Below are positions 1 to 12,609 of a DNA stretch of 64,000 nucleotides, piece after piece. This DNA is from Ignelater luminosus (taxonomy: Eukaryota > Arthropoda > Insecta > Coleoptera > Elateridae), in NCBI GenBank assembly GCA_011009095.1, contig VTPC01008565.1, forward strand, positions 1 through 64,000. Direction: 5' to 3'. The translations under genes were made by a program, and so were the position numbers. Under the pieces are notes generated by a model. The model did not search any database. It worked only from the letters and a program-made list of their open reading frames with translations, and was not told the origin of the DNA. The first letter of the stretch is position 1. Each line of letters starts with the position of its first letter.

Positions 1-1611
1 AAAAGTGAATGAGATTTATTAAAGACTAATGCAATATTATCGATCCTTAGATTTTAATGCTTCCCATTCCTTTAAGAATCGATGGTATTCGGTATAAAAT
101 AGCTTTTCGAGATTTTTGTTATTATACACACTTATAAAAAGAAGCTAGAAATACAGGCCTTTTCATGCTCTGGTAAGGTGCTTTCAGCATTCAGCAGGTG
201 ATACTTGAAAAAGTCTGGGTTCAAGATGGATTGAAGAGGAATTACACAAGAAAATGCATTTTTCTTTGGATGCTGTAGAGATTTAGGTAAATCGGTACAC
301 TGAATTTAGATTTCAAGTTAAGTTATAATAATTGAAATAGAAGTTCAGGATGCATGATATAAATTGCCTAAAAATTATTATATTGAAAGTTTTACTTTCA
401 ATTACAAGGAGAATTTTAGTTTTTCCGAACGTCGTAGGTTATAATATTTGTATAGTCTTTCTACTGCTAATTTTACATTTATTCGTTTCCTTTCAATCTT
501 ATACTCATTTAATCTCATAAATATAGAGACAGACAGCTTATTAATAGGCCTCATTCAAGTGAGATTTTAAAATTTTGAAAAGTATGCAACACATACTTCT
601 CCTACTATATGTTATTTCACTTTCTAAGACATCCTTAAACTATGCACACAAAACTCACCTTCTCAAAGTTTCTACCCAAGTCACAATTTTTGTTTCTCGT
701 ATACTGTATCTTCTTATTTCAGTCTCTTTTCATAGTTTTTTAAGATCTTATAAGTGACTTCTGGTTCCTCTTGTAGTCTACTGCTATCGTTCTGACAAAT
801 TCTTTCTGTTGCTTTTCCTATGACTTTTTAAGTGTCTTTCATTGTTGTTTATACTCTATAACTAGTTTTTGATTATCATTTGGTAGACACTTCTTTCAAA
901 AAAGCTTCTTCTTTACCCCTGCACTCTTTTCGCGGTCTGCACGCCTATAACTTGCTTTTCTTTTCCGTTGCCAAATCAGTTAACCTTTTTTTCTTCCTGC
1001 AATCCTTTAACTCCAGCTAGTTTATTATCTACTAGTTTCTAGGGTTCGACAACTGCTAGACCTCCATCAGTCTTCATTCCTTATTATTATATATACGCTA
1101 TTTTGATTGACCTACTCTTTGATCCTACGTATGCTCCTAGCTTTCCTTCTTATAATTGTCTGAATATCTACTGATTTTCCTCATATCGTTAACAATATAA
1201 ATTGCGTCGTCTCGCAGTATTTTCAATTTAGATTTATTTTTCAAAATTCTTGTCTTTTTCATTTTTACTACAATGCTACTTCTCTTCAGCCCAAGTTTAG
1301 GATACTTCTTCAATTTAATCAGTCTTTTTCATCAGTATCTACCTCAAAACCGGTGGAATTTGCTCTTCTGGTTGTCGAAAGCTAATCTCACGGTGCTTTA
1401 GACGTCCCCTGAGTTCTGCAATAGATCGTCGAAAGATAAGGCATCACCTAAGTCACCGAAAGCACAAAGTATCTCCCAGTGCTCTTTGCACTGCCAATTC
1501 TACAAAGTAAAATGCCGTTTTTTCCACCATTGTCCTGGTCATCATCCTAACTCCATATTTCGCAAACACAGCTTTGTCACTGCTGCGTTGCATTCTATTG
1601 TTTTGATGATA
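1..1611. other. sif intron, unassigned
   Basis: AT-rich intronic sequence with stops in all frames. Bases 900-1440 look like a heavily decayed Lys/Arg-rich coding remnant on the minus strand, but I cannot name a family. Nothing else is supported. Confidence 0.5.
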
Positions 1612-2310
1612 CGAGGTGTGTAAATAAACTAAAGAGAGTGGCAACGTAAAGTTCGACGTGGCAACACTGGGGACTACCGATTTAGAGGAAAGATGGATCA
1701 ACATGTGATGCTCCACCAGTAGAGTCATTTGGTTGTCCGTAGAAATTCTTTTCGTAAACTCTTTTTTCTGTTACGTTCTGAAAATGGGTAACATCGTTGC
1801 TCTACAGTCAGAATGATCGGGGAACAGCTGAATTTGTCTCACGCCGCCGGCCATGACGTTTTAATCAATGAATTGGGGATGAGGAAAATCCGCGCGAAAA
1901 TGGTTCCGAAAAACTTTTCGCGGGAACAGGAAAACGAGCGACACATGCCTTGACTTTTAACTTCAATTTCTGGAACGTGTCATTACTAATGATAAATCTT
2001 GGATCTTTCAGTACGACCCGGAAAGAAGGCACCAGAGCCGGTAATAGCACACTTCAAGCTCTCCAAGACCAAAAAAAGCAAGAATGAGCAAATCAAAGAT
2101 CAAACCCGTGCTGATTTGCTTTTTTGATAGCCAGGGAATCATTCACAGAAAGTTTGTGCCTCAAAACCAAACGGTAAACCAACAATTTTACCAAGAAGTT
2201 GTTGAAATACTTCGAAAAAGGGCCATGCGTGTGACCCAAACATCAAGAACAACTGGGTGTTGCATCACGACAATACGCCTTGTCACACTGCATTTTCAAG
2301 TAATGAGTTT

Positions 2311-2345
2311 ATGATGATTTTGATGATGATGATGATGATGATGAT
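2311..2345. repeat. (GAT)n microsatellite
   Basis: A run of GAT triplets with one ATTTT interruption, lying at the tail end of the insert in mariner A. It probably began as the 3' tail of that insert. Confidence 0.9.
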
Positions 2346-3384
2346 ATCAATGTTATTTTACCGTTTTAAGTCCCTCTTGGGACTTCTTCAGCCAAGTTGG
2401 TGGTGATTTCTGGTGAGGCAGAATATGTTCCTCGGCACTCGGCCAGATTTTGGTGTTTGGAATGGTGGATTTCTTGATTTCTTCAACACTCTCTCGCTGT
2501 GGTGGTAGAGCAGGGACGAAGTGGAGTAGGGCCTATCGCAGTAGGAATACGGTAGTGAAGGCTGTTACGAAACGATGGTAAGAGCTAGGCGGCGATTGTT
2601 GTACCTGAAGTCGATGTTGGTGGACGGTGCTTGATGGGCGTGGTTTATGGAAATATTGTTAAAGTGCAATTTCTGTTGTTGATAAAGAGCGTCTGTTACT
2701 TGCGGATGGTGCGGGTGCGGCTTGACGCATCGGTGAATATTTTGCGGCGGCGTTGGCTGAAGAGACGTGGCTGGTATGGTGGCTAGGTAAAGATTTAGTT
2801 TGGAGATTATTGACCTCGAATGTAGATGAATTTAAAGTTGGTGTTTCTGGTGACCACAGTCGCGGCAGTGTTGATTATGGTGGTCATCATAGAGAAGAAG
2901 TGAACAACAGTCGCAGACGAATGAGAATTTTAACTCGCGATAAATGGTGGTGGTGCGGCATACAAATGGTTTTCAGAGCCACACCCCTACTCGCACGGTG
3001 TAGGGGGTGAGCTCGGTAACAGCCGCTAGGCGTAGACGGTGGCAGCGGTAAAAGGGACTTCGGGGCTGTAAGCCTACTTGCGCTGCGGCCCGGGACGCGT
3101 TCGGAGTACGGACACCCAGGAGAGCACGGGAAATCAAACCCGCGCCAATAGTCTCCTCCTAGGCTACGACCTACGTGGGTGGAAAGGGACACCATCTCCG
3201 GGGGTCTGCGCCCACCCACAAAACGCAGAGTGCCGCGGCGCTACTACTGGGCCTTCGCTCCTTAGAACAGGTCGCACCACCCGGGGTGAATTGCCGGGAG
3301 ACCGGGTGCGCCTGACACGGGCCATTGCTTAACACCACTTAACTACTGCCGACGTCTGTACCGAACAGACACTACGCGGAACTG
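2311..3384 (-). mobile_element. 1.07-kb GC-rich insert with (ATC)n tail inside mariner A
   Basis: The mariner frame breaks after AFSSNEF and resumes with SASKDIP. The insert is bounded by a direct repeat TGAGTTT (2304-2310 and 3385-3391), a seven-base target duplication. On the minus strand the insert ends in a run of ATC triplets (complement of the GAT run at 2311-2345), as expected of a retroposed tail. Its other end (2990-3380) is much more GC-rich than anything nearby. No reverse transcriptase motif is visible. A non-autonomous or 5'-region-only retroposon (LINE- or SINE-like) is the best reading; the family is not recognised. Confidence 0.6.
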
Positions 3385-3659
3385 TGAGTTTTCGGCAAGT
3401 AAAGACATCCCTGTGGCTCTTCAGCCACCGTATTCTCTCGACTTGAGTCCTTGTGACTTGGTTTTTTCCCAAGATTCAGAAATCACCCCAAAGGACACCA
3501 TTTTGCGATACTAGAAGAATGCAATTTCAGTATCCGAGTTCCATCACTGCTATGAAGAGTGGAAAAATTGTCTCCATCGTTGTGTGGCTTCCCAAGGCCA
3601 AGGAAACAATGTGGAATTGTAATCTTAATGAAATAGAAAAATTATAAATAAACCTCGTA

Positions 3660-6600
3660 TGCGAATCCTTGAAACGGTGCTCTAGACATTGTTTGGTCTT
3701 AGTATCTCAGCCGTAAGCAGTCCATTTCCACGTTTCAATAAGCTTCGCACGACTACAGTTTCCATCATACGATGAAGAGTTTTGCTCATGCTTCTTGCTG
3801 ACACTCATCACAACCGCACTGGGATGTCCGCTTACGCGAATACTGTGAACTGGTCAGTGTCCTGTATTGTGCGGAAAGACTGGTGCTCCATTTCCGTCGT
3901 GATTTATCACCATTCCTCAAACTAGTTTGCGAACCTTTCTGGAAAATCCAGGATATCCGGCCTCCGAGCACCCCATCACTTACTTTGTCATTTCCTGGGA
4001 TAAGAAACGTCCAAATACCCATCTGTAACTTCAAGTCACCGAGATCAAAACAACTCGTTCACAATTCAACATTTTAGCTGAAGGTGTGTTTCCTGCCATC
4101 TGCTTTGTGCGGGTCATCCATTACTACTACTTTCATCCACTATCCACCATACTTTGGTACGAATTCTTGTGCTTATGGCCAAAATTAACTTTCAAACAGT
4201 CGACCGCTTTCAGCAAATCTTAAACGTTTAGCATAATACAAAGCTAGTTTCTCAACTTTTTTGTTTCTTTTGCCCAGTTCATTTTTCAACTCTGCATTTC
4301 TTTTTCTTCACGCCTTTATTTTAGCCTTTTTAAATCTTCAGTACTTTGTATCATTTTTCTCATCATAAGCTGTCCATATGTCTTCGCCAGCCAAAGCCCC
4401 TGTGTATGTTAACCTTAACTTTGATCGACCTCAAATTTAATACCTAGTACGATTGCGTTTTATGTTTGTATAATAAAGATAAAACCTGCACTTAAAATAA
4501 AGCACTGCCTGATAGAACAAATAGGAAAACTTATCGCATTTGATGGAATAGGTTTTCAATCTAAACACTGCTATAAAATAGATTCAGCGTGGTAAAGACC
4601 GCAACACGATTTATTATCTCCACGCAGTTTTATCCATCGTACCCGCACCACTACCGATGCCGGAACGAAACTTCGAAGGTGTTACGGAAATTAAATTATT
4701 TACTTTACAAGCACACTGGTTACATGGAAGTGTCAAATCAATGTAGCACAAATGAAAGTCAGTTTTACAGAGTGTATTTCAACAAAACGTGGAACGTGCA
4801 TTCTTTCATTCTTTTGTACTACTCATCCAAATTATCAGATTTCTATGCTTGAGTTTTTTAACTTTAAAGACATTTATGGAGATGGGTATTCAGTTCAAAT
4901 TACCTTATGAATATTATGTTTTGGGAAACTGTTAAAGTTAAATTTCAATTGAATTCCATCTACAGAACAACTGGTTTGAAATACTTTTGGTATCAATTTT
5001 TATTCTTACCGATGAGAATATGAGAATTGCAAGATTTTAAATCAAAGAATTATTTTAAATTCTGTCAAGTATTCTGTATAAAGAATCTTCTGTACCAGAA
5101 GAAAAGCTGAATGTTTCATTATTTTCACTCGATTTAACGCCTATGAACTTAAAAAAGCCTTTAACATTACTTATTCCCTTTTAGAAACGCCATTTTACAG
5201 TATTATCCAATTTAGGATTCCAGTCAGAAACGGAATATGTAGACATAAGTCTTTTATAGCTTGTTAAATTTTAGTAGAGTACCGTAGAATAGCTTATAGT
5301 TGTATATAGCGGAGTAAGTACACATAAACCCCTTCTAATCAATTAGCCAAACAACATCAGTACATCAAAAGAGAGTGAAATTAATTTTGATAAATATTTA
5401 TTGGATTGGTCGTTAAATATTATGAAATTCAACTAAATCTTTTGAACTTGATATTTGCGTGTATTTCTTATTAAATTTTTTCGTTACAAATTAGTTTGAC
5501 ATATTTGATGCCTGGAGAGATTCTTAGAATTTCGTAATATTCGCGGTGACATCTTTTCATCGCATTACGCTTCTTGTAACCCTCAAGAGGCAGAATCTCT
5601 TCCAGTTCGCTGGGAAAGTGTTTCTTACAGGTTTCGTTACGTCATCACTTTCGTCAAACAAATACAAGGGAGAATCCAGGTCATATATTATTAACACTTC
5701 CACTACCATACCCTTTGTGTATTCCGCTTGAATCTATTACAGACCAACTCCAGGAAACTCTAATTCTAATCAGTGTTTCTAAACCCTTGTTTTATGTTGG
5801 CCTTTTCTCTTTTTTAAAAGCCAAGTTAACATATAGTTCTTGATTAAGTAACATCGTTAAGATAAAAGAACTACTCTACTCCTTTTATATATTACATTAG
5901 CCATCTAACACAACCCATTGTAAATAAGATTTATGATTTATTTGGAGAGGGTTTCTTAGAGAAAAGGGGAAGAATATAATAAAAGAATTTATCGCCCCTC
6001 AGTTAACTGTAAGATTCTTATATTAATTGACTTTAGTAATATTTTACGTTTCCAAAGAAGCTGGGATTCCCGTTAAATTGATTAATCAACAAAAAGTAAA
6101 CGTCAGATTTAACTTTTTTCCCCCATTCAACCTATTGTAGTTAAAGCGAAATTTCGTCTGAAGGTTACCCTGTGTGAACTCCTTTTTACCGAATGAAGAA
6201 TTCTGTCAACCACACTCTACTTCACTACTTGTGAATTCCGAGGACATTATCATTCGTTTGAGCGATTGTGGGTAGGTAATTTGATCCATTCAAAACAGAT
6301 TCTGTTGTTGTCGTATCAAAATGAAAGAATCAATAAATGCCTCGTTTACTTTCACTAAATTATTTTCTCTTGTGTTTTTAGAGTAATAAAGATAATTTGA
6401 ATTTATATTAAATTTTGTTTGATCTTGTAAGGTAAGGCAAATAAGAAATAATTATACGAAGGAAATTATGTATGATGATATGAATATTTGTAGGTACAAA
6501 AGCAAATATAATAGAAACTACCGTAATACAAAATATTTATTACATAACGTTTGCCTAAGGAGAATCGCTTTTAAAATAGAATAATACAAAGAGTATTTAA

Positions 6601-9470
6601 GAATGCAAACAAAGGTAATACCAATTAACAATAACAATTCTAAAATATTCATTCAGCTAATTCTCAATTCAATTTTAATGTTATTTACAGAGTTATTTAT
6701 TTATATCACTACACATATAACTGAGCCAAAGCCGTTAGTTATTTTCACTATTCTCTGAATAATTATACAAAACAACAGAAGCTTCTACATGTTGGATCTG
6801 ATAGGCAACACAACATACTCGAAAGTGTTCCAGATAGTTGACAAAGGCTCCCGTATGCGCGTTGCAATAATTAAGACAAAATTACCAAGAGAAACTTAAC
6901 GGTTAATATCTTAAAGCAAAACTTCGTTTGGTGAATTGTATTGTTTTTCTTTCTATGTAAATATCTACTATTTACTTACATTCCTTTCAGTTTCAAATCA
7001 TAAGCTTAGAATTAAAAAAACACATAAAGCGTCAACAAACGTCTGTCCTAAAAGAAAGCAAACATCTTTAACATTTAACGTTTTCGTAAAATCTTATCCT
7101 AAAGCAAATTTATTTGTATTATCATGAAAAGGGTTATAATTACAAAATCGGATTGATGGAGGAGACCGTTGAACTACAAACAGAACTTTAAATGAAAATT
7201 TTATAAACGACTTAAATAGCTTCATTATTGTTGTATACGCGGTACAGTTGGAGTGGCAGGTGTGTAAGGCCAGTCCCGTAATTATTTATACGTTCAGGAA
7301 TCTGTAATTCAGTCGATTCTGCCTGAGTTGCTTATGATAAATCCAAGAAATCTAAAATTCATTTTTACGATTTCGGACACTGAAAGTACCTTTACCTTAC
7401 GAAAAATGGCTGTAGGTTAAATTTCTTCATTTTCTGAGTTTTTATAGATGTTTTCAAATGTCAAACAAAAAAAAAACTCGTTCCTGTAACCGTTTTTCCT
7501 CTACAGGTAGTCAAAGTTCTTCAACAATTCAAAGCGTTCTTTTTGAATAGTTTTTCAGTGGATTAGTTCATGAAAGAAGCTTGAAAAATTATCCAAATTA
7601 CATTTTATTGCCAATGCGTCTTGCTTTCATTGGAATGTTAAAAATGGACATTTTGACATTGTTGGAATGCTCAAAAATAGTGACATGACACTTTTGATTA
7701 TTCGTGTTAATGGTTGCGTTAGGGAACAGCAATCACAATAACGTGCTGCCAGCACCTAAGTATAACTAAACATATATTGCTACTAATCACGCCTCAGTAA
7801 TTAGTGCCCCCTGAGCCAACTTCAGATTTTTGCTCTCTTGCACCTTACATCAAGCAATACTCAAAATTCTCCGACCTGGAAAACTTAAAGGTCCTAAAGT
7901 AAGAATAAGTATTAATAAAGAAAAACTTCAAAGAGTCTAAACAGTTTGAACAGCTCGAGCCTATAGAGCTCAAAGATCTAGTTATTTGAAAACATAGTAT
8001 TGCTTGCTCCAATCAAGTTAGCCATTTATGAGATACAGAATGAAATGGAATGACATTTTCTACTGCTTGTTACTCTAAGGTGTCTACGATTCTGCGTAGT
8101 GTTGTTTGATCATCAGTGGTGGGGAATAAGGGGTAGCTAGCTTATTACCCTAAAGAAGATTGTTACACCAGTGAAAAATTGAAGATTTTCTCTGTTTTTG
8201 GAACTAACAACTTGGTAAAAAACGTAGTCACTTTCTAGTAAAATTGGATTTTTCAGAATCACTGGAATTCGGCCTATACGTAGACTCAAAAACAGGATGT
8301 CTACTTGCATTACATTTTTCGATAAAAATTAAGATTTTTTGACAAAACTTTTTCCTGAAGTGCATCGTTTCGGAGAGATAAGGGTTATAATTTAATTTAT
8401 AATTTCTTGCTTCTAGTTACTTTGGCACCCTATACATATCTTAAAAACGTAACACTCTAGGGAAAAAAGAAATAGGTGTAGAATGAATGCGAATAATTTA
8501 AGAGCATTATTCCAAAACTAAATATAAATTTTAAAAAATTGAACTAAGAATAATATAGCATGGCTATAGATAATATTGAACACTATGTTAAATGATATTC
8601 TACAAAACTGAATTAAGTCCTACTCGTCAGCATTTCCATTTCAGGCATTTTATCCAAAACTGTCCATAAAGAATTCCATTTCAAAGGTATACTGAGTCCT
8701 CTAAGCATGCGCATTTATGCAAAATAACAGCCGAAGGATAAATGTTCGTAACCTACAATTCTACGTGGTAGCTTTGCAGATATTCGTGTAGCGCTTTGAT
8801 TCGTTTGTTTTTCTCATATAAGTAAACATGTCTGAAGACTATGAAACAACGGTATCACAGTCATCAGGGGGAAGACGCAGAAAGGAAAAATACAAGCAGT
8901 TGCAAAAAGGTCTACACAGTGTAACAGTTCAATGGAAAAAACTCCACAAATTGCGTGTAAACATATCAGGCAAATGAGCTACCCCAGGAAGATATACATA
9001 GAAGATATGCTGACTGCATATTATTGTAATTTCTATTGTTGATGCTTTCCTTGACCACCTGTCGTGTTTTTCTAAAGGTTTCTAGTCGGTTTATGCTCAA
9101 AAAGGATTAATCAGTCTTTCCAACAAGCTGTAGATGCAGGGTAATATACGAGTTTACTTATCGTGCAAGATTTGCAAAATGAAAACGATTGAGATTATTC
9201 ACTAAGATTGTTTGTTTTTTAAGCTGTTACCGTACTGGAATTTATAAATTCAAAAACTAACGACAATATAATTTTAAACTTACAATCATTGCATTGAAGA
9301 AAATTTAACTGCCGAAACGTTTGTGATAAGTTGTCAAAATGGATAAACAAAATGATTTTTTGACTTAACATATTTGACTGTAAACCATAACAATCTTATA
9401 TGTTTAATTTTGCTTATGCTTGTTTCTTATATTTTAGAATTCTTCAATAAAATATACGTATTACAATCAA
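3660..9470. other. sif intron, no gene found
   Basis: AT-rich intron. At 3690-4077 short opposing open frames in less AT-rich sequence may be an old unidentified element. A 49-codon plus-strand frame at 8828-8977 (MSEDYETTVSQSS, then a basic run) has no support beyond its start codon. Nothing else is recognised. Confidence 0.5.
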
Positions 9471-9474
9471 AAAA

Positions 9475-11640
9475 AGGAGGCTATTTGGATGTTCTCAATA
9501 AACTAGGCAATAAATTTATAGTTGGTGGAAACTATAAAGCCAAAACACTCTGTGGGGATCTAGACTAACCACAGCCAAAGATAAAGAGTTACACGTAGCA
9601 GCCGTGGAATTGGGATGTAACTACCAATCAACAAAAAAGCCCACGCATTGGCCTACTGATTAAAAAAAAGTGACTGATTTATTAGACTTCTTTATTACGT
9701 GGAAAATATCTTCAAACTACGTGGCTGATTTAGATTTGGATCATCAAAAAAGAACCAAACCCTTATTTGGTAAATAAGAAAACGGATCGGAACAGATTCC
9801 AAAAAAATCTTTCTGATAATATACAATTCAATGTACCATTAAGAACCAAAAAATAGCTAAATCAAGAAGCTGAAGAATTCATGGAACAAATTTAGCAAAT
9901 CGCCTGGAAGAACACCCCTGAGATAAAGAAACCGGCATCAGAAAAAAAACTATCCTTTGGAAATCAAAGCATTAGTTGCTAAAAAGAGAAAGTTAAGAAA
10001 AAAATGGTACCAAACAAGAGCTCCAGAAGACAAAAACAGGCTAAACAATAACACTCAAAAACTCAGAAGAGAAATTCTAGAATAGAAGCAAGAAACTATA
10101 AATAGATCCTTATCTGAACTAACAGATGACAAAGCAACAGACTATTCCCTTTGGAAAACCACCAACAAATTAAACGATCATGCTCGCATAGTCTACCCGT
10201 TAGAACTCCAAATGGGAATTGGGCAAAAGACAACCAACAAAAAGCCGAAACATTTGTTAACCACTTAGAATAAAGATTCCAAGAAAATATAAATCGAAGA
10301 ACAACTGGAACAGGTACGTGAAGAATCGGATATTGCTTCTGTCACTTCAAAAGAATAGCCAAAGAGATCAAAACAAATATAAATCTAAAAGAAAACGCAA
10401 GATATAACTTCATTACTAGGAAAGTACTGAATAACTTCCCAATAAAGCAATTGTAAATCTCACTTATCTGATAATCGCAGCTTTCGGGCTAGGACATGTA
10501 CCAGACGCTTGGAAAATGACTTAAGTAATAATGATCCCTAAACCGGGCAAACCTCCAAACGAAGTAACTTCCTATAGACCTATTTTGTTACTCCCGATAA
10601 TATCAAAATTACTTGACAAACTACTTCTGAAACGATTAAAAAGTCAAAACTTAATTCCCTCACATCAATTTGGGTTTAGAAACTAGCATTCAACGATTGA
10701 CCAAATTTACAGAATAACAGATATTATCGAAAAAGCCTATGAAGAAAAGAAAATATTCTCGACATAGCCCAAGCCTTCGACAAGGTGTGGGTGTGGTACT
10801 AAAAAATAAATTAAACAACACCTTGCCAAAACAATACTCTAAAATACTGGAATTCTACATATCTGAACGAATGTTCCGTGTCAAACAAGAGGAGGCATAT
10901 TCCAACATTAAAGAAATAAAAGCAGGAATACCCCAGGGTAATGTCCTCGGATCACTGCTTTAACTATTGTAAACTTGGGATATCCCCCAAACAGAAAACG
11001 TGACAATTGCCACCTTCGCTGATGATACAGTTATTCTTGCAGTAGGAGATAACAGCGAAGAAATGGCTGCCAAGTTGCAAGAAGCATGCAATAGAATGAA
11101 CAAATTGACTAAAAAATGGGAACACAAATTGACTTTGTCTACAGGAAAGACGATCAGTATCCGATATCAATAAACAATGCCAACATTCCTTACTGCAATA
11201 CAGCGAAATACCTTGGAATGAACTTGAACATCCGATTATGGTGGAAGGAACACATAAAAAAAAGAACTGAACTCAATCTTAAATATAATATGCTGCTTGG
11301 GAAAAAATTGAAACTGTCTGTGCATAAAAAATTGCTGCTATACAATCAAGTCTGGTCGTATGATATACCTCTTTGAGAATGTGCATCTAAAAGCAACATT
11401 GACAAAATCCAAGCATTTAAAAACAAGGTTCTGCGACGTATTGTGAATGCTCCGTGGTACTATCGCAATGATAATCTTCACAGAGATCTGAAAGTTCCAA
11501 CTGTCAGAGGGGATATTCAGATTTTTGCAGAAAATTACGAAAGAAGACTCCATGCCCACATCGATACAGAAGCACTGCAGCTTCTAGACAACGCCAACTT
11601 GAACAGCAGACTCAAGAGGATCAAACCATTTTAACTCTTG
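9475..11640 (+). mobile_element. Jockey-type LINE, 5'-truncated and decayed (endonuclease end plus reverse transcriptase)
   Basis: The plus strand, allowing frameshifts, encodes the end of an apurinic-type endonuclease (NKLGNKFIVGG near 9510, then GCNY, KPTHWPTD), a basic linker (KRKLRKKWYQTRAPEDKNRL near 9985), and a reverse transcriptase. The RT shows MIPKPGKPPNEVTSYRPI near 10535, HQFGFRN near 10665, KAGIPQGNVLGSLL at 10920-10962, catalytic FADD at 11015-11026, and AKYLGMNL near 11205. The frame ends near 11634. Many stops and small indels show it is long dead. The motif layout is that of Jockey-clade LINEs common in insects. The 5' half is missing and no clear poly-A tail is seen. Confidence 0.85.
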
Positions 11641-11689
11641 TAGTATGTGAAAGTGATACGTGATAAAGCAGAATATAGTGAAACTGTGC

Positions 11690-12600
11690 ATCACACGCCT
11701 ACTCAAGTGTTTGTTCTTTTTGCGAACCAACAAAATCGAAATATCAACAACAACAAATATGGAAGTAAAAAACAAAATTTCAATGGAGCTTAAATTACAT
11801 AAATTACGCGCAAAGAAGCTTTATAAACTTCTAGGAAAAACAGAATCTAATGAGGCGGTGAAAGTCTGTTTCGATATACCCTACAGCAGAATCAGCCGTT
11901 ACTAAAGTTAAGTATTTCTGATGTGTATTATTTAAGGTAGTTAGAGTTATATAATCTTATACTTTCGTAATTTGTAAAAAAATTCATGGCAAAGGAAATA
12001 CCTTTGCATACACCTGGACTGAAAATTAACGTGGTAAAAGGTCCAATGAAGAATGTTCTGCACTAATACACTTTCTTAAAACATTAGAAGAAAAGTATCT
12101 TGGATTGGATTCTACACAAAGACTACACGCCTTAAAACTTTTTTCTGACTTCTTCCCTGGTCAAAATAAGAATTCTGTTGTAATGTTTATGCTGTTATGT
12201 TAAACTACAAAACAGCCTTTTTCAAGAAATCCAGCACATATTTCCGATGAGGGGGCATAGTTTCATGACATCGGATCGTGTTTTTGGACGTTCGGAAAAA
12301 TTAATAAGGAAAAAAGAAGTTCTTGCGGATCCTCGTAGTTATTATGAAAAAATTATTTTCAGCAGTTGGAAGGAATTGTTCATACGATCTTTAGTGAAGA
12401 AAATCGTCTCAAGAGCAACAAAACAGAATTTTGCTGTCTTAATCTAGATTCTAATATAGAACCCTTATTCGCATTGGATCACTTCATTCTACATACCGTA
12501 TTAAAAGCAAACGCAAAGAACCAGTTTGAAAGTATGGATTTTATTTGTGCGGAGATAAAATCGTCTTAGTCCATCCATACGACACTGTTCTTTATAAAGT
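11690..12600 (+). mobile_element. Remnant of a DUF7869-type element (copy A)
   Basis: A frame-shifted plus-strand relic includes LKLHKLRAKKLYKLLGKTES near 11790, a segment with LQQNQPLLKLSISDVYY across 11880-11930, EEKYLGLDSTQRLHALKLFS near 12090, GQNKN near 12160, and FPMRGHSFMTSDRVFGRSEK at 12240-12300. This order (Leu/Lys-rich helix, CFD, QNQPL, GQNKN, GHSF-DRVFG) matches a family widely found in insect genomes and labelled, as I recall, with the DUF7869 domain. It is presumed to be a DDE-like transposase or integrase of an unclassified transposon. At least three frameshifts and stops are present. Element ends were not found. Confidence 0.65.
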
Positions 12601-12609
12601 GGAAAAAAG

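Larger units (their letters stand above)
1612..3657 (+). mobile_element. mariner transposon A, decayed and interrupted
   Basis: The copy starts with TA then CGAGGT at 1612 and ends ACCTCG-TA at 3657, so only the outer six bases of the terminal repeats still match. The transposase reads plus-strand in several frames: MRKIRAKMVPKNFSREQ near 1880, the first catalytic motif TNDKSWIFQYD near 1985, KSKIKPVLICFFDSQGIIHR and NQTVNQQFYQEVVEI at 2090-2200, HHDNTPCHTAFS near 2270, then after an insertion ASKDIP, LDLSPCD near 3445 and KGHHFAIL near 3490. These are the three acidic motifs of a DD34D mariner. Much of the N-terminal half is missing and several stops and frameshifts are present, so it is dead. 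Confidence 0.85.

Noticed and set aside
2887-3219. 110-codon minus-strand frame in the GC-rich insert
   Set aside because: Pro/Arg/Ser-rich translation of a GC-rich block, which is open by composition; no family resemblance.
8828-8977. 49-codon frame MSEDYETTVSQSS
   Set aside because: A start codon and a basic run only; no splice partner, promoter or homology that I recognise.
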